The translations under genes and the position numbers were made by a program. A stretch of DNA of 64,000 bases from positions 62,001-126,000 of the forward strand of contig NZ_JAHKPO010000001.1 in NCBI RefSeq assembly GCF_018860365.1. The letters are read 5' to 3'. Shown one piece after another: positions 19,387 to 28,738 of this stretch. The DNA is from Arenibacter algicola. Its GTDB lineage: Bacteria; Bacteroidota; Bacteroidia; Flavobacteriales; Flavobacteriaceae. Every line of letters begins with the position of its first letter. The first letter of the stretch is position 1. The notes beneath the pieces were generated by a model, which was not told the DNA's origin, searched no databases, and saw only the letters and a program-made list of their open reading frames with translations.

Positions 19387-21105
19387 CTAGATATTTTGTT
19401 TTTTCAATTGCTCAATTATATAATCTGAAGTCCTCCAGGCCAAGGCCAAGATGGTCCAAGTAGGGTTCTTATCCGCTTGGGAAACAAAGGGTCCTGCATC
19501 AACAATAAAAACATTATCCACATCGTGCATTTGCTCCCATTTATTGACTACAGAAGTTCTAGGATTATCTCCCATCCTGGTGGTACCTACCTCATGGATT
19601 ATTTCCCCTGGATTAAGCAAACCATAATCGCTATCTTTTCCTGCCGGTTTACCTATGACCTGTCCGCCCATATTGTGGATTATTTCCGCAAAGGTTTCTT
19701 GCATATGCTTGGCTTGTAAACGTTCGTGATCGGACCACTTATAATTAAAACGCAAAACTGGAATACCAAATTCATCAACCTTTCCTGGGTCAATTTCACA
19801 ATAGTTACTTTCCAAGGCTATAGATTCGCCACGACCGGCAAATCCGATCATTGCTCCGTAATATTTCTTTACATCCTCCCTAAGGACATTGCCATAGCCA
19901 CCAACTTTTTCACCAAAGAACTCATTCAAGGCATTTGGGTTAAATCCGAAACCGTAGCTTGGCATTCCCATTCCTCCCCATATTTCTATATGATAACCTC
20001 TGGCGAAATCTAGCTTCTTATTGTCCAACCACCAAGGAGTATAAACATGCATCCCTCCTACACCATCTTCATTGTATGTCTTTCTATTCATTAGTTCAGG
20101 AACAAATCCTGTCATTCCACCTCCTGTGGAGTCATGCAGGTACTTCCCTACCACACCGCTACTGTTGCCCAGTCCGGCCGGATGTTGCTTACTCTTTGAA
20201 TTTAACAGGATTCTTGCAGTACTACAGGCAGATGCAGCCAGGACAACAATTTTTCCTTTTAATCCATACTCCTTACGATCCTCCTTGTTTACATAAAGTA
20301 CCCCAGTGGCCTTACCTTCCTCATTGGTAGTTACCTCCCGCACCATTGCGTTAACAAAAAGGTCTATTTGGCCTCCATTCTTTTGCGCAGGGAAGATTAA
20401 GCAACTCCCTGATGAGAAATCGGCATATATCTGACAAGACCTGCTACATTGTCCGCAATAAAAACATACCCCGCGATCCTCATTTATCTTTTTTGTAACC
20501 ATGGACATCCTGGAAGGAATTACCGGAACGTTGGATTTCCTGGCTCCATCTATATAATACAGTTCATGCAATCTCGGTTTTGGAGCAGGAAGAAAAAATC
20601 CATCCGGTTCGTTTTCCAAACCTTCTTTAGATCCAAAAACACCAATTAACTTATCTACCTTATCATAGTACGGTTTTACATCTTCATAGCCTATAGGCCA
20701 GTTTTCCCCAAGACCATCAATATCCTTGTGTTTAAAATCGCGTTGGCTGAAACGCAAGGAGATACGTCCCCAGTGATTTGTTCTCCCACCCAACATACGC
20801 GATCTAAACCAATTAAATCTTGATCCATTTTTTTGGGTATAAGGTTCCCCTTCAATATCCCAACCACCATATGCAGCATCATATTCCCCAAATGCCCTAG
20901 TTGTACTTGCACCTCTACGAGGAGATTCATACGGCCATTTCAACTGTGTAATTTGTTCCGGGTTTTTGGGATCAAAAAATGGACCCGCTTCTACTACGGC
21001 CACTTTTAACCCCGCCTCGGACAATACTTTTGTGGCCATACCACCACCGGCACCGGACCCAACTATGATGACATCATAAATAGTTGATGATTCTTTTATC
21101 TGCAT
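19387..21105 (-). CDS. GMC family FAD oxidoreductase (copy 2)
   Basis: 572 residues, collinear with copy 1 throughout. It starts with the same eight residues, MQIKESST/E, then IVGSGAGGGMATKVLSEAGLK. It shares the RMLGGRTNHWGRISLRF segment, the cysteine motif CFYCGQCSRSC and the C-terminal HEVGTTRMGDNPRTSVVNKW. No signal peptide is present. Differences are spread along the length, so the copies probably have different substrate ranges rather than being a fresh duplication. It is the first gene of a three-gene minus-strand unit (GMC, subunit 3, epimerase-like). Confidence 0.92.
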   Translation of the reverse strand: MQIKESSTIYDVIIVGSGAGGGMATKVLSEAGLKVAVVEAGPFFDPKNPEQITQLKWPYESPRRGASTTRAFGEYDAAYGGWDIEGEPYTQKNGSRFNWFRSRMLGGRTNHWGRISLRFSQRDFKHKDIDGLGENWPIGYEDVKPYYDKVDKLIGVFGSKEGLENEPDGFFLPAPKPRLHELYYIDGARKSNVPVIPSRMSMVTKKINEDRGVCFYCGQCSRSCQIYADFSSGSCLIFPAQKNGGQIDLFVNAMVREVTTNEEGKATGVLYVNKEDRKEYGLKGKIVVLAASACSTARILLNSKSKQHPAGLGNSSGVVGKYLHDSTGGGMTGFVPELMNRKTYNEDGVGGMHVYTPWWLDNKKLDFARGYHIEIWGGMGMPSYGFGFNPNALNEFFGEKVGGYGNVLREDVKKYYGAMIGFAGRGESIALESNYCEIDPGKVDEFGIPVLRFNYKWSDHERLQAKHMQETFAEIIHNMGGQVIGKPAGKDSDYGLLNPGEIIHEVGTTRMGDNPRTSVVNKWEQMHDVDNVFIVDAGPFVSQADKNPTWTILALAWRTSDYIIEQLKKQNI

Positions 21106-21223
21106 ACTTTGAAGAATTAATTTTGAAGCTCAATATAAGTTTAAAACGATATTAAATTAAAATTTTTTATCCGAACAACCTTAAAATTCATGTAATTTGA
21201 CACAAAACCATGGATAATTGATA
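21106..21223 (-). promoter_or_regulatory. Conserved upstream region of GMC copy 2
   Basis: Counterpart of 17541-17658. The non-coding homology continues well past the start codon, indicating that the duplication included the control region or that a shared regulator keeps it conserved. Confidence 0.6.
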
Positions 21224-21324
21224 AAATACCATTGTCAAGGACATTAATTGAAAAACATGGAGCCAAGATTGATTTCCAGAACAGTTGTGTTAAGTCCTTC
21301 CCTTAATTAAAGTAAACCTTATCC

Positions 21325-21516
21325 TTAAAAATTCTTCAATTGCTCCAAAGCCTCCTTAGTCGTAGCTACAGGAAGCTTGCAGGTATGATCCTGACAAACA
21401 TAAATATAGGTCCCATCATCCGCATAACGCCCTTTGAACAAAGGCATTTCACTATCTTTATTGCTGCCCACAATTAAAGTATTGGGCAAATTGTTCAGTT
21501 TTGAAAAATACGACAA
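21325..21516 (-). pseudogene. Remnant of a DUF255/thioredoxin-domain (YyaL/SSP411-like) protein
   Basis: About 60 codons that match only the extreme C terminus of YyaL-type proteins: a PLFKGRYADDG segment, then TYIYVCQDHTCKLPVATTKE. The full proteins are well over 600 residues. A TGA lies three codons before the first in-frame TTG, and the esterase gene starts just beyond, so nothing upstream could supply the rest. Read as a deletion remnant. Confidence 0.6.
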
Positions 21517-21566
21517 TTGATTTCAATTATCCTAGAATTAAACAAAGTTCTATGCCTATTAAACTG

Positions 21567-22298
21567 TTAATTTTCAACTGGAACCTGCTTTTTCTGCTCC
21601 AAGAACCAATCGTAAAGTTCATTGTTTTCATAGGCCTTGTCCCAAGCATTATGACCTACACCCTTGTAAATGGTAAAATCTACATTGTAACCCATTTCCT
21701 TTAATTTAGCGACCATTTCAATGGATTCCGATATGGGGATCGACTTATCCTGATCACCATGAAATACCCTAATGGGCATATTTTTATTTATCCATGAGGC
21801 ATAGGGCACAGGAGTCATTCCACAAACCACGGCCAAAGCGGCAAATTTATCCGGATATTGGACCGCCATTTCCCAAGCTGCACCCCCACCCCTACTAAGG
21901 CCGGTAAGGTAAATCCTATTTTCGTCCACTTTATTGGTAGCAATGATACTATCCAAGAGTTGATTTACAGCCCTAGTGTTCCACCACATTTTTTCTTGGG
22001 GATTCTGCGGGGCCAAGATTAGAAAAGGAAATTTCTTGCCCCCGGAAATAAGTTTTGGGGGTCCATTTCGCTTCACGGATTTTAAATTTCCCCCGGATTC
22101 TCCCCCGCCATGTAAAAAAAGCAATAGGGGAAACTTTTCCTCTGGATTTACCTCATAATTACCTGGGTAATACAGATAATATCTCAAGGTTTCGGAGGTA
22201 ACAACCTCCATTTCGGAATTGATCAGTTCTGGAGAAGACTGGGAGGCGCAGCCTTCAAAAATAAACAGGCAGCAAAAAATTAAAACTATTGTTTTCAT
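21567..22298 (-). CDS. Alpha/beta hydrolase, lipoprotein esterase (PHB depolymerase/dienelactone hydrolase-like)
   Basis: 243 residues from the ATG at 22298, which opens a lipoprotein signal (MKTIVLIFCCLFIFEGC). The hydrolase core shows an oxyanion strand (PLLLFLHGGGESGG), nucleophile elbow GLSRGG, acid loop VFHGDQDKSIP and catalytic histidine GVGHNAW. Such envelope proteins are usually carbohydrate or feruloyl/acetyl esterases, or peptidase-like enzymes. The substrate is not evident. The longer in-frame start at 22406 would bury the signal peptide. Confidence 0.85.
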   Translation of the reverse strand: MKTIVLIFCCLFIFEGCASQSSPELINSEMEVVTSETLRYYLYYPGNYEVNPEEKFPLLLFLHGGGESGGNLKSVKRNGPPKLISGGKKFPFLILAPQNPQEKMWWNTRAVNQLLDSIIATNKVDENRIYLTGLSRGGGAAWEMAVQYPDKFAALAVVCGMTPVPYASWINKNMPIRVFHGDQDKSIPISESIEMVAKLKEMGYNVDFTIYKGVGHNAWDKAYENNELYDWFLEQKKQVPVEN

Positions 22299-22572
22299 TT
22301 GTTCTTTTATATTGTTCGACTTAGGACTCCCCATGTTTCTTAAAGGCCATATCCCGGTAATTTCTTTGTTATCAATTGGCATTCCAAATTGGTTGAAAAT
22401 CCGCAAATTGATGCATTTTTCTTTAACTTACCCCTTGTTTATACTTTTATTTAACATTCACGTTTATTCCTTAAACAAAAAATAGGATAATAGTTATAAA
22501 TGCCTAAATGTATTTTCTTTTCGGGTTTTCGTTTTACTTTGGTACATTTATCGAGCAAACAAAAAATTTAGT

Positions 22573-23595
22573 ATGAAGAAAGTCATCACTTTCGGGGAGA
22601 TCCTCCTAAGACTGTCTACTGAAAGACACCTTCGGTTTTCACAGGCCACCAATTTCAATGCTACCTATGGGGGTGGCGAGTTTAACGTAGCGGTATCCTT
22701 GGCCAATTATGGTTTTAATGCGGAATTCGTTACGCGTTTGCCAAAGAACGATATAGGCGAATGTGCCCTACAAGAAATTAGAAAGCATAATGTGGCAACC
22801 ACCAATATTCAGTTTGGGGGAGACCGTCTGGGCATTTATTTTTTGGAAACAGGTGCTGGTACCCGGGGAAGCAAGGTAGTCTATGATAGGGCCAGCAGTG
22901 CCATTGCAGAAATAGAGCCTAACAGCATAGATTGGATAGCAGTATTTAAGGATGCCGACTGGTTTCACTGGAGTGGGGTTACCCCGGCAATTTCCAGTAA
23001 GGCGGCGGCTGTATGCCTGGAGGCGGTCAAGGCTGCCCATAAATTGGGGATTACCATTTCATCGGATTTGAATTATCGTTCCAAATTGTGGAAATACGGG
23101 AAAGAGCCAAAAGATATTATGCCTGAACTCTTAAAGTACAGCAACGTTATTTTAGGGGATTTGGATACTGCATTTTTCATGACAGGTCAGGAAAAGCAAG
23201 ATCCGGATTATCAGGATATGGATTCCTTACCAGAACTGTACGACCTACTTTACAAAAGCTCTCCGGACCTAAGTTATGTGGCCACAACATTACGTTATTC
23301 CGTAAATGCTTCCCATCAAAAAATAGGAGGCATCCTATATGATGGAAAAAAGATACACTATGCAAAAATCAGAGAGGTAACTCCGGTAGTAGACCGTGTA
23401 GGAAGTGGCGATGCCTTTATGGGAGGCTTGATATATGGGCTTTTACAAGACAAAATAGATAATCAAAAAACAATCGATTTTGCCGCAGCCGCCTGTTGTA
23501 TCAAACATACCATTACAGGAGATTTCAACTTGGCCACCCTTGAAGAAATTGAGCAATTGGCAGGAGGAAATTCCTCTGGAAAAGTAAGCAGATAA
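22573..23595 (+). CDS. kdgK: 2-dehydro-3-deoxygluconokinase (PfkB family)
   Basis: A 340-residue PfkB-family sugar kinase starting ITFGEILLRLSTE and with the anion-hole/catalytic motif DRVGSGDAFMGGL near the C terminus. It phosphorylates 2-keto-3-deoxygluconate to KDPG in uronate catabolism. The assignment is supported by the KDPG aldolase gene 14 bases downstream and mannonate dehydratase just beyond. Together these three would take mannonate to pyruvate and glyceraldehyde 3-phosphate. Confidence 0.92.
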   Translation: MKKVITFGEILLRLSTERHLRFSQATNFNATYGGGEFNVAVSLANYGFNAEFVTRLPKNDIGECALQEIRKHNVATTNIQFGGDRLGIYFLETGAGTRGSKVVYDRASSAIAEIEPNSIDWIAVFKDADWFHWSGVTPAISSKAAAVCLEAVKAAHKLGITISSDLNYRSKLWKYGKEPKDIMPELLKYSNVILGDLDTAFFMTGQEKQDPDYQDMDSLPELYDLLYKSSPDLSYVATTLRYSVNASHQKIGGILYDGKKIHYAKIREVTPVVDRVGSGDAFMGGLIYGLLQDKIDNQKTIDFAAAACCIKHTITGDFNLATLEEIEQLAGGNSSGKVSR

Positions 23596-23609
23596 AACAA
23601 GTATACCTT

Positions 23610-24278
23610 ATGTCACAGTTTTCAAGAATTGAAGTAGCTGCATTAATGAAAGAAACGGGACTTGTACCCTTGTTCTATCATCCGGATGTGGAATTAGGAA
23701 AAAAAATATTAAAAGCATGCTACAATGGCGGTGCAAGATTAATAGAGTTCACCGCACGTGGGGATTTCGCCCATGAAGTCTTTGCCGAACTTAATAAATT
23801 CGTCATTAATGAATTGCCGGAAATGGCCGTAGGTGTAGGATCAATAACCGATGCAGCAGCCGCTTCCCTTTATATGCAAATGGGTGCCAATTTCATTGTA
23901 ACCCCTTCCCTGCGAGAAGATATTGCCATAGTCTGTAATAGAAGAAAAGTATTATGGAGTCCAGGATGTGGCTCCCTTACAGAAATAAACAAAGCTGAAG
24001 AATTGGGCTGCGAAATTATAAAATTATTCCCTGGCGCCAATTTTGGACCAGACTTTGTAAAAGCCATTAAAGGGCCACAACCATGGACCAGTGTTATGCC
24101 AACGGGCGGTGTAACCTTGGAAGAGTCCAATTTAAAGGGTTGGTTCAATGCAGGGGTTACCTGTGTAGGTATGGGTAGCAATCTAATTAGCAAAACGGTA
24201 GTAGAAAATAAGGATTACAATGGTTTGGAAAAATCGGTAAGGGAAACATTGGCCCTTATCAAAAGAATACGGAACTAG
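23610..24278 (+). CDS. eda: KDPG/KHG aldolase
   Basis: A 222-residue class I aldolase that splits 2-keto-3-deoxy-6-phosphogluconate into pyruvate and glyceraldehyde 3-phosphate. Family motifs are LVPLFYHPDVE (a variant of the usual VPV segment), IEFTARG with the catalytic Glu region, VGVGSITD, SPGCGSLTEI, and IIKLFPGANFGPDF with the Schiff-base lysine. It also has VMPTGGVTLEE for phosphate binding. It is in an operon with kdgK and is followed by a strong terminator. Confidence 0.95.
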   Translation: MSQFSRIEVAALMKETGLVPLFYHPDVELGKKILKACYNGGARLIEFTARGDFAHEVFAELNKFVINELPEMAVGVGSITDAAAASLYMQMGANFIVTPSLREDIAIVCNRRKVLWSPGCGSLTEINKAEELGCEIIKLFPGANFGPDFVKAIKGPQPWTSVMPTGGVTLEESNLKGWFNAGVTCVGMGSNLISKTVVENKDYNGLEKSVRETLALIKRIRN

Positions 24279-24323
24279 GAATAATACCCTTCGTTTGCCT
24301 ACCCATTTTGGTATTGAAATAGT

Positions 24324-24360
24324 AAAACCTCTGATTTTCATAAAAATCAGAGGTTTTTTT
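24324..24360 (+). terminator. Rho-independent terminator after eda
   Basis: A long A/T-flanked stem AAAACCTCTGATTTT / AAAATCAGAGGTTTT with a 4-base loop and a T run. It separates the kdgK-eda operon from the convergent uxuA and could serve both. Confidence 0.9.
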
Positions 24361-24405
24361 AGATATCTAAATAATGTTTTCCTAGGGAAGGAAAGTTGAT
24401 TTACT

Positions 24406-25593
24406 TTAAAGGGATCTCCTTATACCCAATTCCAACCCCCTTAACTCTGCAAGTCCTCTAAGCCTGCCTATGGCAGAATACCCCGGGTTGGTTTTTTTCC
24501 TAAGGTCGTCCAACATTTTATGACCGTGATCTGGCCGCATTGGCATCCTCAAATCTTTTCTTCCTGCAGCACTTCTCTTTTGCTGCTCCTCCACCAAGGC
24601 TTTTAGCACTCCGAACATATCTACATCCCCTGCCAAATGATCGGCCTCGTGAAAATTACCTTTTTCATCACGCTGTGTACTTCTCAGGTGCATGAAATGT
24701 ATACGATGCCCCAAGCGCTTTACCATACCCACCAAATCGTTGTCCGCTCTAACGCCAAAAGACCCGGTACAAAATGTTAATCCGTTATTGGGACTATCCA
24801 CCGCCTTATAGAGATCAAGAATGTCCTGCTCCGTACTTACCACCCTTGGCAACCCCAAGATTGGATAAGGTGGATCATCGGGATGTATACACATACGCAC
24901 CCCTTCTTTTTCGGCAATAGGAATTATACTCTGCAAAAAAGAGAACAGATGTTGCTTTAGTTCCTTGGCCCCAATTTGGTCATAGGTTGCCAAAATCTTA
25001 TTAAACTCCTTTAAACTATAGCCTTCTTCCGCTCCGGGAAGTCCTGCTATAATATTCTGCACCAATTTCTTTTGATCCTTCTCCGAAGTTTTTTCCAAAT
25101 ATTCCTTGGCCGCTTTCTGCTCCTCCTCAGTGTATGATTTCTCTGCACCGGGACGTTTTAACAAGAACAGTTCAAAAGCAGCAAAAGCGTCCTTTTCAAA
25201 CCTCAAAGCCGTAGACCCATCCTCCAGCTCATAATCCAAATTGGTACGTGTCCAATCCAACACCGGCATAAAATTGTAACAAATAGTATCAATCCCACAG
25301 GATCCCAAATTGGTAATGGTGGTCTTATAGTTTTCCACATACTTCTGAAAATTGCCCTGTTGCGTCTTAATACTTTCATGAATGGGAACACTTTCTACAA
25401 CAGACCAGGTCAAGCCCACAGCCTCTATCTCCGCCTTTCTCTTTTTAATTTCCTCCACTGGCCAAACTTCCCCATTGGGAATATGATGTAGGGCAGTAAC
25501 CACACCGGTAGCTCCGGACTGTTTAATATCCAGTAAAGAAACAGGATCTTTGGGCCCGTACCATCTCCAAGTATTTTCTAAAGTCAAACTCAT
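24406..25593 (-). CDS. uxuA: Mannonate dehydratase
   Basis: 395 residues from the ATG at 25593, a normal UxuA length. The enzyme dehydrates D-mannonate to 2-keto-3-deoxygluconate, the substrate of KdgK. Family motifs are [18 protein letters not shown] at the N terminus, [33 protein letters not shown], and [16 protein letters not shown] near the C terminus. These supply the metal-binding His and Asp residues. The longer frame to 25644 adds 17 non-conserved residues. It converges with eda and diverges from the NagB fusion gene. Confidence 0.96.
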   Translation of the reverse strand: MSLTLENTWRWYGPKDPVSLLDIKQSGATGVVTALHHIPNGEVWPVEEIKKRKAEIEAVGLTWSVVESVPIHESIKTQQGNFQKYVENYKTTITNLGSCGIDTICYNFMPVLDWTRTNLDYELEDGSTALRFEKDAFAAFELFLLKRPGAEKSYTEEEQKAAKEYLEKTSEKDQKKLVQNIIAGLPGAEEGYSLKEFNKILATYDQIGAKELKQHLFSFLQSIIPIAEKEGVRMCIHPDDPPYPILGLPRVVSTEQDILDLYKAVDSPNNGLTFCTGSFGVRADNDLVGMVKRLGHRIHFMHLRSTQRDEKGNFHEADHLAGDVDMFGVLKALVEEQQKRSAAGRKDLRMPMRPDHGHKMLDDLRKKTNPGYSAIGRLRGLAELRGLELGIRRSL

Positions 25594-25858
25594 TAATATT
25601 ATTTTTAAAAATAAAACATTACTCCATTGGCGGCATTGCGACAATATTTTTTAACCACTTGGTCTTTAAAGTAAATAATTTACCAAGATATTAATTTTAA
25701 AAGTATTGCACAGACCATTTTGTGAAAGATTAAAAAAGTATCACAAAATATAATTTATTCTTAAACTTGATTAAAATTCCTTATCTTTTTTAGGCATTTA
25801 AATACTTTGTACTACTTTTATCGATTCAACCAAAAATGAACAAAAAATCTAGCTCTCC

Positions 25859-27787
25859 ATGATTAAAAGTAAAATCGACAAGGTTACCAGTTTTGAAAAA
25901 CGGTTTGAAAAAATCAACACGGTCATCTTCGAGTCTTCCGAGGTTGCGTCCAAAGCAGCAGCAGCTGAAATTGCGACATTGATCAAGAAAAAACAAAAGA
26001 CGAATGAGATGTGTGTCCTTGGCCTTGCCACTGGTTCCACTCCAAAAAGGCTTTACGCCGAACTCGTACGTTTGCACAAGGAAGAAAACCTTAGCTTCAA
26101 AAATGTGATAGCCTTCAACCTGGATGAATATTATCCAATGGAACCGGATGCCATACAAAGTTATGTGCGTTTTATGAAGGAATTGCTCTTTAACCATGTG
26201 GACATTGAACCAGGAAATTATCATATTCCCGATGGTACATTGGAAAAAAAGGATATTGCGGATTACTGTAAGGAGTATGAAGCCAAAATAGACGCTTTGG
26301 GCGGAATAGACCTTCAAGTCTTGGGTATTGGTGGTAATGGCCATATTGGTTTCAACGAATCCGGATCCCTTCCCAATTCCAAAACCAGGCTGGTTACACT
26401 GGATCATATTACAAGAGTTGCGGCGAGTAAAGATTTCCAAGGATTGTACAACACCCCTAAAACAGCTATTACACTTGGTATAAAGCAAATAATGCAGGCC
26501 AAGCAAGTTGTCCTTATGGCTTGGGGAGAAGGGAAATCCTCTATCATTAAAGCTTCTGTAGAGGGTCCTATTACGGAACAGGTACCGGCATCCTACTTAC
26601 AGGAGCATCCAAACAGTATTTTTATCCTTGACAAAGGTTCATCTTCAAAACTTACCAGGATAAGCACCCCATGGATCGTAGAGAAGGTAGAGTGGGATGA
26701 GAAAATGATCAAAAAAGCCGTTGTTGGACTTGCGTTAAGATTGGAGAAACCGGTGTTAATGCTAACTGAGGCCGACTATATTGAAAACGGTATGAGCGAT
26801 TTGTTGACCGAAGTTGGGGACGCCTACGACATTAACATTAGAATTTTTAATAAACTACAACATACCATTACCGGTTGGCCCGGTGGTAAGCCAAATGCCG
26901 ATGACAGTAACAGACCGGAAAGGGCAAATCCGGCCAAAAAACGCGTACTTATTTTTAGTCCGCACCCAGATGATGATATCATTAGTATGGGGGGAACGTT
27001 CATGCGTCTGCAAAACCAAGGCCATGAAGTACATGTAGCTTATCAGACTTCCGGAAATATAGCTGTAGCCGATGACGAAGCCCTGCGATTCTCGGATTTC
27101 GTGATAGATTACAACCGTTCCTTTGGTCTGGACAACAGAAAATCCGTTGAGATATACAAAAAGGCAACGGAGTTCATCAAGAACAAAAAGACCAGCGAAA
27201 TTGACATTGAAGAAGTAAGAAACATAAAGGGTCTTATACGTAGAAGTGAGGCCAGGGCAACGAGTTATTACGTTGGACTTACGGACGAGCAGATACATTT
27301 TAACGACCTGCCTTTCTATGAAACCGGTACCATTGAGAAAAATCCTCCGGGAGAGGAAGATATTAAAATCACTATGGATTTGATCGAAAAAATTAAACCG
27401 CACCAAATATATGCTGCGGGCGATTTGGCGGATCCACATGGTACCCATAAGGTGTGTTTGGACATTATTTTTGAGGCCCTAAAGCGACTTAAGACTAAAT
27501 CCTACATGAAGGATTGTTGGTTATGGCTGTACCGTGGTGCATGGCAAGAATGGGATATAGAAGATATTGAAATGGCAGTACCTATGAGTCCAAGTCAGGT
27601 TTTGGCGAAGCGCTATGGAATTTTCAAACACCAATCCCAAAAAGACGGTGTAGTATTCCAAGGGTCGGATTCTAGGGAATTCTGGCAACGTGCCGAGGAC
27701 AGGAACAAGGAAACGGCTACCAAATACGATGAATTGGGATTGGCGCATTACGCCGCCATGGAAGCCTTTGTCCGTTACAAATATTAA
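25859..27787 (+). CDS. Glucosamine-6-phosphate deaminase fused to PIG-L/LmbE-type deacetylase
   Basis: 642 residues with two domains. Residues 1 to about 330 are a NagB-type isomerase/deaminase (GLATGSTPKRLY, NLDEYYPM, GIGGNGHIGFNE). Residues from about 360 are a PIG-L deacetylase-like domain with the metal motif SPHPDDDIISMGG and a distal DPHGTHKVC. This fused form is widespread in Bacteroidota. It probably converts glucosamine 6-phosphate to fructose 6-phosphate, and the second domain may first deacetylate the N-acetyl sugar, which is inference. No nagA is visible nearby. Confidence 0.92.
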   Translation: MIKSKIDKVTSFEKRFEKINTVIFESSEVASKAAAAEIATLIKKKQKTNEMCVLGLATGSTPKRLYAELVRLHKEENLSFKNVIAFNLDEYYPMEPDAIQSYVRFMKELLFNHVDIEPGNYHIPDGTLEKKDIADYCKEYEAKIDALGGIDLQVLGIGGNGHIGFNESGSLPNSKTRLVTLDHITRVAASKDFQGLYNTPKTAITLGIKQIMQAKQVVLMAWGEGKSSIIKASVEGPITEQVPASYLQEHPNSIFILDKGSSSKLTRISTPWIVEKVEWDEKMIKKAVVGLALRLEKPVLMLTEADYIENGMSDLLTEVGDAYDINIRIFNKLQHTITGWPGGKPNADDSNRPERANPAKKRVLIFSPHPDDDIISMGGTFMRLQNQGHEVHVAYQTSGNIAVADDEALRFSDFVIDYNRSFGLDNRKSVEIYKKATEFIKNKKTSEIDIEEVRNIKGLIRRSEARATSYYVGLTDEQIHFNDLPFYETGTIEKNPPGEEDIKITMDLIEKIKPHQIYAAGDLADPHGTHKVCLDIIFEALKRLKTKSYMKDCWLWLYRGAWQEWDIEDIEMAVPMSPSQVLAKRYGIFKHQSQKDGVVFQGSDSREFWQRAEDRNKETATKYDELGLAHYAAMEAFVRYKY

Positions 27788-27807
27788 CGCAAAACTAATT
27801 TACATAC

Positions 27808-27840
27808 AAAAAAAGGCTGCCCAATGGGCAGCCTTTTTTA
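27808..27840 (+). terminator. Bidirectional rho-independent terminator
   Basis: Stem AAAAAAGGCTGCCC / GGGCAGCCTTTTTT with a 4-base loop, between the convergent NagB fusion gene and the copper-type lipoprotein gene. Confidence 0.92.
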
Positions 27841-27859
27841 TATAGCATATAAATGCTGT

Positions 27860-28723
27860 CTAAAATTCCAATTCAAAGTACAAACTACTTGCTTCGTTTT
27901 CATCGGTAATATCTTCACCTTTTAATACATCTCCGGTACTGTTCAACAGTTTTAGATTAAGTTTCCAATACCCCGTCATGGTCAAGGACAGTTTTCCGTT
28001 ATACGATTTGGTGGCAGCATCATAAGTTAAATCTTCATTGTTGGGGGAACTATGGTTACCCATACTAGGCATACGTGGATCAAGTGTTACGGAATAATTT
28101 TCCACAATGGGAAAACTCATCATACTTTCCATTTTAAACAGCATGGCCTGTATATCGTTAATGGCAACTTCTGGATCCGTTGGCTCAACCATGGCCAAAA
28201 CGTACCTTACATCATCACTTCCCATAAATACAGAAACCTTTTGTTTACCATCGCTTGGCGCCGTAACATCTACGGTTTCTGTTACCGAAAATTCCTGCCC
28301 CTCTACCTCGTAAGTAAAGGTTATGTCCCAGAATTCATCCGCGTTTCCCGGCATCTGAAATACAATATACCCCTTGGCCACCGTGTCGTAATCATCCGTA
28401 ATACTTAATTCGGATGTTGGACAGGAATGGTTCATACTCATCATATGCATTACGGGCATCCATGTAATCTCAGGATTGGCATAATACGTATCATCGGCAT
28501 TATTTTTAATACGTACAAAAAGTTCGTTGTATCCGGTCGTAAAACCCGTTTTCCCCTCGGAGTACAGTTCCAGACTGTGGCCATTTGCCTCAATATTTGT
28601 TACCAAATTAAATTCGGCCAAAGGATCTACTTCATTTTTTGGTGTATCGTCCCCATCAGATGAACAGGATATCAACCCTATAGCAGCTATTAATGTTACC
28701 AAACCTAGTTTTATTGTTTTCAT
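27860..28723 (-). CDS. Met/His-rich lipoprotein, probable periplasmic copper-binding protein
   Basis: 287 residues with a lipobox cysteine at position 20 (LIAAIGLISC). Two similar beta-rich halves follow, each resembling a YtkA/FixH-type domain. Each half has a Met/His cluster: MPVMHMMSMNHSCP at 89-102 and RMPSMGNHSSPNN at 217-229. Such clusters bind Cu(I)/Cu(II). It is the last gene of a three-gene minus-strand operon behind a TonB receptor and faces a nos cluster that needs copper. I infer a copper-handling role; the exact family is not certain. Confidence 0.7.
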   Translation of the reverse strand: MKTIKLGLVTLIAAIGLISCSSDGDDTPKNEVDPLAEFNLVTNIEANGHSLELYSEGKTGFTTGYNELFVRIKNNADDTYYANPEITWMPVMHMMSMNHSCPTSELSITDDYDTVAKGYIVFQMPGNADEFWDITFTYEVEGQEFSVTETVDVTAPSDGKQKVSVFMGSDDVRYVLAMVEPTDPEVAINDIQAMLFKMESMMSFPIVENYSVTLDPRMPSMGNHSSPNNEDLTYDAATKSYNGKLSLTMTGYWKLNLKLLNSTGDVLKGEDITDENEASSLYFELEF

Positions 28724-28738
28724 ATGTTTATTTTTTTT

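Noticed and set aside
26855-27448. 197-codon open frame on the minus strand
   Set aside because: It is antisense to the NagB/PIG-L fusion gene and shows no protein-like features.
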